19,736 nt of DNA from Dehalococcoidia bacterium. Its GTDB lineage: Bacteria > Chloroflexota > Dehalococcoidia > GIF9 > AB-539-J10. Under the pieces are notes generated by a model. The model worked only from the letters and a program-made list of their open reading frames with translations. It did not search any database and was not told where the DNA came from. Within the stretch, counting starts at the first letter, position 1, and each line of letters starts with the position of its first letter. Where the stretch lies: positions 1 to 19,736 of the forward strand of contig JAUWOB010000003.1 of assembly GCA_030612345.1 (NCBI GenBank). The letters run 5' to 3'. This document shows positions 1 through 7,473 of this stretch, one piece after another. The translations under genes and the position numbers were made by a program.

Positions 1-916
1 GCAGAATCTCGTTGGGAAGACGGTATTCCGGTATGCCGACACGAAGCATACCCCCGGGTTCGGGCAGGGCTTCAAAGATAGTCACATCATGACCCTTCAG
101 GGCCAGGTCATTGGCCGCGGCCAGACCGGCAGGCCCCGAGCCTATGATGGCTACCTTCTTGTCGGTTTTGGCAACAGCCGGAACTTCCAGTTCCTCGATA
201 TTCCATTGGTCCGAGGGAACTCTCTTAAGGTCACGTATACACAGCGGTTCGTCTATTTCTCCGCGATTACAGACTTCCTCGCAGGGTGCATAGCAGACCC
301 GCCCGACAACAGCAGGAAGAGGATTTGTCTCCCTTATGAGCTTATAGGCCTCCTTGAACTGCCCTTCTGCAATGAGCTTGATGTACCCGGGCACATTAGT
401 GTGAACCGGGCAAGCATCTATACACGCCGCTTTGCAGGGCCTCTCTTCCCTTTTGTCTATGACGCATTTCTTAGGAACGGCCTGAGGATAGTACATGTAT
501 ATGGCTTTTCTTTTCCCGATCCCCTGGTCAAATTCGTTTGGTATGATGACCGGACATCCCTCCACGCAGAGGCCGCAGCCCGTACATTTGTCCCAATCGA
601 CGAAAGACGCTTTTTTCTTTATCCTGACCTTGAACTTTCCCTTTTCTCCGGAGGCCTTTTCCACCTCAGAATAGGTTAAGAGCTCTATATTCGGATGCCA
701 ATTGGCCTCAATCATCTTGGGCGCAAGGATACACATGGCACAATCATTGGTGGGGAAGGTCTTGTCCAGCTGTGCCATTCTCCCCCCGATGCTGGGCGAC
801 TTTTCCACCAGATATACCTTGAAGCCCATATTAGCCAGGTCAAGTGAAGCCTGAATCCCGGCTATGCCGCCACCGACTACTAGTACTGATTTCCGTCCGT
901 TTTCACCGTTACTCAT
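1..916 (-). CDS. HdrA-like flavoprotein with GltD-like insertion, 3' part outside window
   Basis: Reading down from the ATG at 916-914 the frame stays open for 305 codons to the left edge, so the C-terminal part is missing. Visible in order: FAD Rossmann motif GGGIAG (residues 15-20), the HdrA signature around DCAMC (58-62), a ferredoxin-type CxxCxxCxxxC cluster (C111, C114, C117, C121), a GltD-like N-terminal Fe-S region (C161, C165, C169, then C208, C212, C216) and a second FAD motif GSGPAG (259-264). It is clearly paralogous to the HdrA-GltD protein at 2516-5902. It starts directly at the Rossmann fold and lacks the roughly 145-residue N-terminal domain of that paralogue. It begins 2 bases after the preceding HdrD-like stop and is the last visible gene of the operon. 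Probable role: FAD/Fe-S core of an electron bifurcating complex with its own NAD(P)H-binding domain; the NAD(P)H site itself would lie beyond the window. Family assignment is firm, substrate unknown. Confidence 0.88.
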   Translation of the reverse strand, partial: MSNGENGRKSVLVVGGGIAGIQASLDLANMGFKVYLVEKSPSIGGRMAQLDKTFPTNDCAMCILAPKMIEANWHPNIELLTYSEVEKASGEKGKFKVRIKKKASFVDWDKCTGCGLCVEGCPVIIPNEFDQGIGKRKAIYMYYPQAVPKKCVIDKREERPCKAACIDACPVHTNVPGYIKLIAEGQFKEAYKLIRETNPLPAVVGRVCYAPCEEVCNRGEIDEPLCIRDLKRVPSDQWNIEELEVPAVAKTDKKVAIIGSGPAGLAAANDLALKGHDVTIFEALPEPGGMLRVGIPEYRLPNEIL

Positions 917-918
917 CC

Positions 919-2091
919 TTACTTGCTAGACTTACCTCCTTCCCCAATGGCATTTGCCACCAAATTCGCTAAATCCATTATCTCAATCTTCGGAGTTGGT
1001 CTGTGCTCCTCTCCTTTGTCCACCATGGCACACCTGAAATGAGTCTGGCATTTCGGACAGGCGGTTATCAGCATCTCTGCCCCTGTCGCCACCGCCTCAG
1101 ATAACCTCTCAGACCTCAGCTTGTTGGAACACGAGTCACAGTTAGTGAAAGCACTGGTGCCACAGCAAATGGACTCCAATCCACTGTGCTTCATCTCAAC
1201 CAATTCTATGCCGGGGATTGACTCAAGGACCCTGCGAGGGGCATCGTACACGCCCAAATGTCTTCCTAACCGGCAGGGGTCCTGATAGGTGACCTTCTTC
1301 TTGATCTCCTTTAGCTTTCCCAGCACATCGGGATTTCGTCCTATCTTCTCAGCGAGCAACTCGGAGATATGCTGTACTTCACAACCCAAATCCACGTGAT
1401 TGGGGTAGTCAAGTTTGAATGTCCGGTAACCCTCAGGGCAGGTAAAGACTATCTTCTTGACCCCGGCTTCCTTTATCTGGGCTGCATTGTGCTCGGCCAG
1501 TTTCCTAAACGTCTCTATATCGCCGGTCCAGAGCGCATCATGGCCGCAGCATCTCTCGTTGGGAAGGAGCTTGGGCTCGATCCCCAGCGAGTTCAAGATC
1601 TTGAGGCTTGCCTTCGTTATGCCCAGAGCGCTTAACTCGATGTCTTCAAAGATGGGCTCAAAATACGGGGCGCATCCCACCCAGAGAAGAACATCGCTTT
1701 TCTCTGAAACACGATACTCCTGGGAGAGCCATTCCAGTCTCTTTTGTTTGATAGTAGGGCTGGTCATGAGCCTGGCCAGAGACTGCAGTTGTCCAGAGTG
1801 GGCACAAATACCACGTTGCCCCCTGCCTTGAGCTATAGCTCTAGCTTTGCGTACGAAAACAGGAAAATCAACGTCGCTGGGACATTCCGACTGGCACGTA
1901 TAGCAGGTCAGGCAGGAAAAGAGCTCCTTATCGAGTACCAGTTCATCCTCAAAGCCCAGAAGAGCGTTCTCAATCATCATGCGCGGAGAAAAAGATGTGT
2001 CATACCTGGCGACGGGACAGACGCTTGTGCACTTGCCACACTCCAGGCAGTAGTAAGTCTTAGTTTCCTGAATAATGTCCTCTAAATTCAC
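919..2091 (-). CDS. HdrD-like (fused HdrC-HdrB) iron-sulfur protein, second copy
   Basis: This 390-residue protein fuses an HdrC-like part with two [4Fe-4S] motifs (C15/C18/C21/C25 and C60/C63/C66/C70) to an HdrB-like part with two CCG domains. CCG-1 has C140, C181-C182 and C218, but the last motif reads CPEG, so the usual second cysteine of CxxC is absent. CCG-2 is complete (C273, C309-C310, C345, C348). Proteins of this family reduce disulfides or pass electrons at non-cubane clusters, in the cytoplasm or at the membrane surface. No membrane segment is visible. The start is GTG, and it overlaps the stop of the MvhD-like gene (GTGA), which suggests translational coupling. The HdrA-like gene follows 2 bases downstream. 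Likely role: electron-accepting or disulfide-reducing subunit paired with the adjacent HdrA. The true substrate cannot be read from sequence. Confidence 0.9.
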   Translation of the reverse strand: MNLEDIIQETKTYYCLECGKCTSVCPVARYDTSFSPRMMIENALLGFEDELVLDKELFSCLTCYTCQSECPSDVDFPVFVRKARAIAQGRGQRGICAHSGQLQSLARLMTSPTIKQKRLEWLSQEYRVSEKSDVLLWVGCAPYFEPIFEDIELSALGITKASLKILNSLGIEPKLLPNERCCGHDALWTGDIETFRKLAEHNAAQIKEAGVKKIVFTCPEGYRTFKLDYPNHVDLGCEVQHISELLAEKIGRNPDVLGKLKEIKKKVTYQDPCRLGRHLGVYDAPRRVLESIPGIELVEMKHSGLESICCGTSAFTNCDSCSNKLRSERLSEAVATGAEMLITACPKCQTHFRCAMVDKGEEHRPTPKIEIMDLANLVANAIGEGGKSSK

Positions 2092-2522
2092 GCCAGAGCC
2101 TCCATTTTGACCTTAAAAGGCGACGGCCCTATCGTCTTAAGCTGCTCCACCATTTCCTTGATTACCCGAGCAAACAGCACTCCTTCAGACGTGGACACCA
2201 TCTCGCGCCTGAGGCGTTCATCCTCCAGGCCGAGCACATGAAGCACCTTTCTTAGTTTGTCAACCATGGCATCGCACTTCACCGGGCCATCCAGATAATG
2301 GCAATCGGCAAGATGACAACCTGCAACTAGAACCCCGTCGGCGCCACCCTCAAAGGCCTTCAGCACGTATATAGGGTTCACCATGCCGCTGCACATTACC
2401 CTCACAATCCTGACGTTCGGTGGATAATGAACGCGGGCTGTTCCAGCCAAATCAGCAGCGGCATAAGTGCACCAATTGCAGCAAAAAGCAATGATTTGAG
2501 GTTCAAATTCGGCCACTAGCAT
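2088..2522 (-). CDS. mvhD: MvhD/FrhD-like electron-transfer subunit
   Basis: The 144 residues match the MvhD (methyl-viologen-reducing hydrogenase delta subunit) family over its usual length. Conserved cysteines are seen in CCNWC (C14, C15, C18), VMCSG (C44) and GCHLADC (C69, C74). In methanogens MvhD carries a [2Fe-2S] cluster and links a hydrogenase or formate dehydrogenase to HdrA. Its start overlaps the end of the HdrA-GltD gene by 7 bases, and its TGA overlaps the GTG of the following HdrD-like gene, so it is translationally coupled on both sides. No hydrogenase subunit is present in the window. Here it more likely bridges HdrA to another donor, or connects the two HdrD/HdrA pairs. The family call is very secure; the partner is inference. 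Confidence 0.93.
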   Translation of the reverse strand: MLVAEFEPQIIAFCCNWCTYAAADLAGTARVHYPPNVRIVRVMCSGMVNPIYVLKAFEGGADGVLVAGCHLADCHYLDGPVKCDAMVDKLRKVLHVLGLEDERLRREMVSTSEGVLFARVIKEMVEQLKTIGPSPFKVKMEALA

Positions 2523-5500
2523 GCCTCCGCCAAAGCAGCGACTTGAGCCAATATCTCATCCTGGGTGAAATGTCTTATGGCTATTGCCCCCGTGGGACAG
2601 ACCACGGCACATGAACCACAGCCTTTGCACAAGGCTTCGTTTATGCTGGAGACCAGAGCCCCGTTCTTGATAGCGACCTTAGGTGCATTGAAAGTGCAGA
2701 TTTCCTCGCAGCGTCCGCAGCCGTGGCAAATAGCTTCATCCACGGTTGATATAGCAGCCTCAAGCGTTACAGTGCCCTTGCTTATCAACGACAAGACCTT
2801 GCCTGCTGCTGCCTCAGCTTGCGCTACAGTATCAGGAATGTCCCTGGGAGCTTCACAGCAGCCGGCGATAAAAACGCCATCTGTCGGTGTGGCCACAGGG
2901 TCAAGCTTAACATGCCTCTCCAAGAAGAAGCCGTCCGTCCTACGATTAATACTAAGGAGCCTGGCGACATGGTCCGCGTCAGAGCGTGCTTCCAGAGCAG
3001 AGCATAGTATAACCATGTCCACGGGAACCCGTACAATCTTACCCAGAAGCGTATCTTCGCTGACCACAATCAGCTTGCCCTTCTCTTCATCAGTTATGGC
3101 TTCGTCTGTAACTTTAGCCACCTTTCCCCGTATGAAATTCACCCCTTCCTCCGAAAGACGTTTGTAGAATTCCTCGTAGCCTTCGCCAAAGCAACGCATA
3201 TCAATGTAGAATTCATATGCATCGGCTTTGGTGAGCTCTCTTACCAGATGGGCATACTTGAGTCCATACATACAGCATACCCTGGAACAATACTCGTGAT
3301 AGTTCTGGTCCCGGCTGCCTACACAGTGTACAATGGCTACACTTTCTGGCTCCCGACCATCCTTCAACAGGATCTTGCCTTCAGTCGGTCCCGCAGCACA
3401 GGTTAATCTCTCAAATTCAAGTCCAGTTAACACATTGTCGTATTTCTTGTATCCATATTGAGGTATTACGGAGGGGTCAAACTGATCGTAGCCTGTCGCC
3501 ACAATGATTGTGCCCACTTCCAACTCGATGATTTGATCGGTCTGGTCGAAATCCACGGCGTCAGCCTCGCATACTTCCTTACATTCACCACACTCAAAAC
3601 ACCCCTCTACTAGCGAGGCCAAACAGCGCCCAGCTTCATCCTGAGCTTCATCGGGCGAGTAAGTATGCTCAACCTCTTCAAAGCCACTGACCCTCGTCTC
3701 GGGCTTCAGCTTACTAACTCCTACTCTATTTCGAGAGGCAAAACGCTCCTTGACTTTGGTAACTTCCTCTTCACTAAGCCTCTCGACTTTCCCACCTTCC
3801 TCAACGCTTAGTTCCTCGCCTCTCAGATATGCATCTATGGAGCAAGCTGCCCTTTTGCCTGCGGCTATGGCGGCAATAACGTCAGACGGACCGGAGACCA
3901 CATCTCCACCAGCGAATACGCCATCAATGTTGGTTTGCAGAGTAACCGGGTCAACAGAGAGGGTTCCCCAGTCAGTGTAGGCCAGTTCTTTGGGCAGCAT
4001 TGCCTTATCCACGCGCTGGCCGATAGCCATGATCACATTGTCAACTTCCACTGTGAATTCTGAGCCCTTGACGGGTACGGGACGTCGGCGACCGCTGGCA
4101 TCAGGTTCACCCATCTCCATACGAATACATTGAATCCCTCTCACCCGATTATTGTCAGATAGTATCTTGACTGGTGCGGCCAAGAACTGAATCTTGGCTC
4201 CTTCATGTTCCATTTCTTCAATTTCACTGGGGATAGCTGGCATCTCATCCCGGCTACGCCGATAAACGACGGTTACTTCTTCAACGCCGAGGCGCCCGGC
4301 TACTCGAGCCGCGTCAACAGCAGCATTACCACCGCCGATGATCGCCACTTTACTCCCCAAGTCAACCTTGACCCCAAAGTTGACTTGTCTCAGGAAGTCA
4401 AGTGCGTGAAGCACTCCTGGGCTATCCTCACCCGGAATTCCCATTCTCTGACTCATGCCAGCACCTGTGCCCATGAAAATGGCTTTGTATCCCTGGTCGA
4501 AAATCTCACCGAGCCTCTTGACCGGTGTATCTACCTTGATCTCCACCCCCAAATCCTGTATATGACCTATATCGTTGGCAAGCACCGTTTTGGGCAATCG
4601 ATATTCAGGGATACCCCAGCGTAGTATTCCTCCAGCCTCCGGGCCAGACTCAAACACTGTAACTGAGTATCCCTGCCTGACCAGGTCGTAAGCACAGGCC
4701 AGACCGCTTGGACCGGAGCCGACAATAGCTACCTTTTCCTCTTTGCTCCTTTCCACCGGCACAGCCTTGTGCTTCCCCATCTTCAGTTCATAGTCAACTG
4801 CAAAACGTTTTAGCCCTCTGATAGCTATGTGTTCATCGAATTGCCCTCGGTTACACGCCTCTTCACAGGGAGCATAGCAAACCCTGCCACAGACGGCAGG
4901 GAGTGGATTGGTTCTCCTCATAACCTCGCAAGCCTCTCTGAATCTTCCTTCTTTGATTAAGGACACGTAGCCCAGGACATTCATACGAATTGGGCAAGCT
5001 TCTTTGCAGGCTGCTTTACAAAGCCTTTCCTCCCTCTTATCAATTGTGGCAATATTGGGAATTGCCTGAGCAAACGGAATATAAGCCATCCCTCTCTTTG
5101 CCAGACCCATCTCAAATTCGCTATCTGTCCTGCGGGGGCATTTTTCCTCACAGTCTCCACAACCAACACACTTGTTCTCATCTACGTAGCGTGCTCTCTT
5201 CCTGACCTTCACCTTGAAACTGCCTATAGAGCCTGAGACCTCCTCTACCTCGCTATAGGCTAGAAGCTCAATAAAAGGATGATGCCCCACGTCAGACATC
5301 TTAGGAGTGAGAATGCATTCGGAACAGTCTAGAGTGGGAAAGGTCCTGTCGAGTTGGGCCATATGCCCACCGATGCTGGGCTCCCTTTCTACCAAATACA
5401 CTTTGTTCTGCCCGTTGGCAATGTCCAGCGCCGCCTGCATCCCGGCAATGCCGCCGCCAATAACCAGCACGTTGGGATTAAGAGGAACCTCCCTAATCAC

Positions 5501-5902
5501 AAGAGGCTCGTGATGAGATACTCGCATTACGGCAGCCCTGATTAAGTCTTTTGCCTTATTGGTGGCCAGTTTCTTATCATCGTGGACCCAAGAACAATGC
5601 TCTCTGATGTTCGCATGCTCATATAGATAAGGATTCAGTCCTCCGTCCTCAACAGCCTTGCGGAACGTAGGCTCATGCATCCTCGGCGAGCAGGAAGCAA
5701 CCACAACCCGGTTAATGCCCAACTCCTTGATATCTTTCTTGATGAGGTCCTGCCCCGGGTCAGAACACATGTACCTGTAGTGACGAGAGACTACCACATT
5801 AGGCAGAGTTCCAACGTACCTGGCTACCTCTTCCACATTCACTACGCCAGCGATGTTTGACCCGCAGTGGCAGATGTAAACGCCAGTCCTTATCTCTTCC
5901 AT
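2516..5902 (-). CDS. hdrA: HdrA with inserted GltD-like NAD(P)H/FAD domain
   Basis: This 1128-residue flavoprotein is far longer than a usual HdrA (about 650). Order: HdrA N-terminal domain with CHCGSN (1-145); FAD Rossmann GGGIAG (149-154); the HdrA signature DCSEC (192-196); a [4Fe-4S] motif (C245, C248, C251, C255); then an inserted GltD/NfnB-like module of roughly 285-695. The insert has its own Fe-S cysteines (C295, C299, C303, C338, C342, C346, C350), a second FAD motif GSGPSG (395-400), a dinucleotide motif GGGNAAVD (523-530) and YRRSRDEMP (548-556). HdrA resumes with a CxxCxxCxxxC site (C768-C778), the VHCVGSRD and YCSRVCC region, and two C-terminal ferredoxin clusters (C1059-C1069 and C1092-C1102). 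HdrA is the flavin-based bifurcation centre in Hdr complexes. The insert should add NAD(P)H oxidation or reduction. It lies 15 bases after the first HdrD-like gene. A class II benzoyl-CoA reductase BamE-like role is an alternative, but no BamB-type gene is seen. Confidence 0.93.
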   Translation of the reverse strand: MEEIRTGVYICHCGSNIAGVVNVEEVARYVGTLPNVVVSRHYRYMCSDPGQDLIKKDIKELGINRVVVASCSPRMHEPTFRKAVEDGGLNPYLYEHANIREHCSWVHDDKKLATNKAKDLIRAAVMRVSHHEPLVIREVPLNPNVLVIGGGIAGMQAALDIANGQNKVYLVEREPSIGGHMAQLDRTFPTLDCSECILTPKMSDVGHHPFIELLAYSEVEEVSGSIGSFKVKVRKRARYVDENKCVGCGDCEEKCPRRTDSEFEMGLAKRGMAYIPFAQAIPNIATIDKREERLCKAACKEACPIRMNVLGYVSLIKEGRFREACEVMRRTNPLPAVCGRVCYAPCEEACNRGQFDEHIAIRGLKRFAVDYELKMGKHKAVPVERSKEEKVAIVGSGPSGLACAYDLVRQGYSVTVFESGPEAGGILRWGIPEYRLPKTVLANDIGHIQDLGVEIKVDTPVKRLGEIFDQGYKAIFMGTGAGMSQRMGIPGEDSPGVLHALDFLRQVNFGVKVDLGSKVAIIGGGNAAVDAARVAGRLGVEEVTVVYRRSRDEMPAIPSEIEEMEHEGAKIQFLAAPVKILSDNNRVRGIQCIRMEMGEPDASGRRRPVPVKGSEFTVEVDNVIMAIGQRVDKAMLPKELAYTDWGTLSVDPVTLQTNIDGVFAGGDVVSGPSDVIAAIAAGKRAACSIDAYLRGEELSVEEGGKVERLSEEEVTKVKERFASRNRVGVSKLKPETRVSGFEEVEHTYSPDEAQDEAGRCLASLVEGCFECGECKEVCEADAVDFDQTDQIIELEVGTIIVATGYDQFDPSVIPQYGYKKYDNVLTGLEFERLTCAAGPTEGKILLKDGREPESVAIVHCVGSRDQNYHEYCSRVCCMYGLKYAHLVRELTKADAYEFYIDMRCFGEGYEEFYKRLSEEGVNFIRGKVAKVTDEAITDEEKGKLIVVSEDTLLGKIVRVPVDMVILCSALEARSDADHVARLLSINRRTDGFFLERHVKLDPVATPTDGVFIAGCCEAPRDIPDTVAQAEAAAGKVLSLISKGTVTLEAAISTVDEAICHGCGRCEEICTFNAPKVAIKNGALVSSINEALCKGCGSCAVVCPTGAIAIRHFTQDEILAQVAALAEAC

Positions 5903-5917
5903 TTCGCTACTCCGTCA

Positions 5918-7078
5918 TCATAACGCCTGAGCAACGAGCTCAGTGATATCTTTGACCTGCATGGTCTCTGCTTTGCCCATGGAGAGCACGCTATCTCGGT
6001 AATTAAGAAGGCAGTAGGGACAAGCTACGGCAATTATGTCAGCGCCTTTCTCGGCAGCTTGCTCCACCCTTATGTCAGAGAACCTTTCCCCTTTGGCGGT
6101 ATCCATCCAGATTCTACCACCGCCACCACCACAACAAAGGCCATTCTCCCGAGCATCAGGGAATTCCACTAATCCCAGGGCGGGAATGCTCCGCAGGATC
6201 TCCCTGGGGTCATCATAGATGTCGTTGTGTCTCCCCAGGTAGCAGGGGTCGGAATAGATCACCTTTTTGTTTATCTCTTTAGAGGGCTTCAAGCTCCCCT
6301 TCTTGATAAGCGAAGCCAAATACTGTGTGATGTGAATGACTTCGAATTTGCCTCCAAGCTCGGGATACTCATGCTTAAAGGTATGATAACAGTGCGGCGA
6401 GGACACTACCACTGTTTTCACTCCATTGCTGGCAAAGAGATCAATGTTGTTCTGGGCCAGACTTTGAAATGTGTCCTCATGCCCGGCTTTTCTAATTGCC
6501 TCACCGCAGCATTTTGCCTCAGTGCCGATAAGGCCATAGTCGATCTTGAGCTCGTTGAAGATTGTGGCAACAGAGCGAGCGACGGTTTTTACATCAGGGT
6601 CATAGGAAGGGATACAGCAAGGGAAATAGAGCACTTCGGTGCCCGCAGCAAAATCCTTTGCCTTAAGATCTTTGGCCCAGTCGTTTCGCCCTTCCGGTGC
6701 CTCACCAAGCGGATTACCTACCCCGGCGATGTTCTTAGCCGAAATCCTCAGGGCATCAGGAACGGCGCCAATGCCCAAACTAGCTACAGCTCGGCGTATA
6801 GCTCTCATAACATCGATTATCTCAACACCTCTGGGACAGCGGTCAACACAAGCTCGACAAGTGACGCAAGTCCAGACATCCTCACTCCCGAAATCAACTG
6901 CACCGAGCTGTGCTTCATGGATGATGCGGCGAACGAGAAAACTCCGCACCAGGTTCCAGGGACAAACAGCAGTGCAAAGACCACATTGGTAACACAATTT
7001 GAGAGGTTCACCGCCAGCCTCGAGTATCACATCTGTAGCTTCTTTGTAAGGACTTAGAATATCCATCTTAACATTCAC
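5918..7078 (-). CDS. HdrD-like (fused HdrC-HdrB) iron-sulfur protein, first copy
   Basis: First gene of the Hdr operon, 386 residues. Two [4Fe-4S] motifs (C29/C32/C35/C39 and C71/C74/C77/C81) precede two CCG domains. CCG-1 has C154-C155, C190-C191 and SPHC (C230), so the first cysteine of the usual CxxC is a serine. CCG-2 is complete: C279, CCGGGGG (C315-C316) and CPYC (C353, C356). The protein belongs to the HdrD/GlcF/DsrK-like superfamily and probably exchanges electrons with the HdrA that follows. No membrane anchor is present, so it should be soluble. The GTG start is chosen because GAGGAG sits just upstream of it; an in-frame ATG four codons later is possible. It is paralogous to the HdrD-like protein at 919-2091 but the two differ in which CCG-1 cysteine is lost. 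Confidence 0.9.
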   Translation of the reverse strand: MNVKMDILSPYKEATDVILEAGGEPLKLCYQCGLCTAVCPWNLVRSFLVRRIIHEAQLGAVDFGSEDVWTCVTCRACVDRCPRGVEIIDVMRAIRRAVASLGIGAVPDALRISAKNIAGVGNPLGEAPEGRNDWAKDLKAKDFAAGTEVLYFPCCIPSYDPDVKTVARSVATIFNELKIDYGLIGTEAKCCGEAIRKAGHEDTFQSLAQNNIDLFASNGVKTVVVSSPHCYHTFKHEYPELGGKFEVIHITQYLASLIKKGSLKPSKEINKKVIYSDPCYLGRHNDIYDDPREILRSIPALGLVEFPDARENGLCCGGGGGRIWMDTAKGERFSDIRVEQAAEKGADIIAVACPYCLLNYRDSVLSMGKAETMQVKDITELVAQAL

Positions 7079-7101
7079 CGTGACTCCTCAGAATCGGCCA
7101 C

Positions 7102-7137
7102 AAAAAAGGTGGCTCTCGCAAAAGCATTGTAGCCACC
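7102..7137 (-). terminator. Intrinsic terminator in the leader of the hdr operon (possible attenuator)
   Basis: On the minus strand GGTGGCT (7137-7131) and AGCCACC (7114-7108) form a perfect 7-bp stem followed at once by six T residues (7107-7102). It ends only 23 bases before the GTG of the first hdr gene and lies downstream of the candidate promoter at 7175-7203. A terminator placed inside a leader suggests transcription attenuation or a short leader RNA. A smaller hairpin, CTCCA/TGGAG (7163-7159 with 7148-7144), or alternatively CCAGT/ACTGG, lies just before it. No known riboswitch class was recognised. Confidence 0.7.
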
Positions 7138-7174
7138 CAGTTTCTCCACAACATGGACTGGAGCACGAGCCAGA

Positions 7175-7203
7175 AGTATAGCAAACCCCGGCAGCGAAAG
7201 CAA
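7175..7203 (-). promoter_or_regulatory. Candidate sigma-70-type promoter of the hdr operon
   Basis: On the minus strand TTGCTT (7203-7198) and TATACT (7180-7175) are separated by 17 bases, and TGC directly before the -10 box gives an extended -10 element. Transcription would start near 7168, giving a leader of about 90 bases that contains the terminator at 7102-7137. The -10 is strong and the -35 is weak (three of six consensus bases). Confidence 0.5.
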
Positions 7204-7362
7204 GCTCGAGGCGGAAAAGCTGTCCCGACGTTTGCTCCGAGGAATTTCTCTCCGCAGGACCAGCTTTGGGGCTTACCATAGGTCGAGGAAGACCACAACC
7301 CCGGACCTTCCCTATCCACGAACCACGTATGGACCAGATCGGATTTCAGATGCCAAGAGTCC
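7204..7362. other. Non-coding stretch upstream of the hdr promoter
   Basis: No convincing gene is seen on either strand here; the short open frames present have no recognisable protein features. On the minus strand the segment could hold upstream regulatory sequence. A GGTC-ttcctc-GACC hairpin is possible, but nothing firm can be assigned. Confidence 0.4.
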
Positions 7363-7378
7363 TTGGTCGCATGACCAA
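7363..7378. repeat. Perfect 6-bp inverted repeat, operator-like
   Basis: TTGGTC-gcat-GACCAA is a perfect dyad with a 4-base spacer. It lies directly beyond the terminator at 7382-7416, about 160 bases upstream of the hdr -35 box. It could be a protein binding site or a second small hairpin trailing the terminator. I saw no other copy in the window. Confidence 0.4.
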
Positions 7379-7381
7379 AAG

Positions 7382-7416
7382 GGGGCCAGGTGCTCTGTCA
7401 TGAGTTACCTGGCCCC
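7382..7416 (-). terminator. Intrinsic terminator of the receiver-TPR-cysteine gene
   Basis: On the minus strand GGGGCCAGGT (7416-7407) and ACCTGGCCCC (7391-7382) form a perfect 10-bp, GC-rich stem with a 15-base loop, followed by CTTTT. It starts 57 bases after the stop codon of the gene at 7474-8541 and separates that gene from the hdr operon. Confidence 0.8.
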
Positions 7417-7473
7417 GCTTACGCTTAAACAGCTTCAGGGGAACCCTCTTCCCGCAAGGCTACCTAGCTTGGC

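Noticed and set aside
89..679. Plus-strand 196-codon open frame
   Set aside because: It lies entirely within the HdrA-like gene on the other strand, which has clear flavin and Fe-S motifs; the plus-strand product has no recognisable features.
6227..7057. Plus-strand 276-codon open frame
   Set aside because: It is antisense to the HdrD-like gene with conserved cysteine motifs and shows no domain or plausible ribosome binding site.
7340..7356. Possible sigma-54 promoter for hdr (TTGGCATCTGAAATCCG on the minus strand)
   Set aside because: The -24 half is perfect but the -12 half has CC where GC is required, and it is about 260 bases before the gene with a better promoter between.
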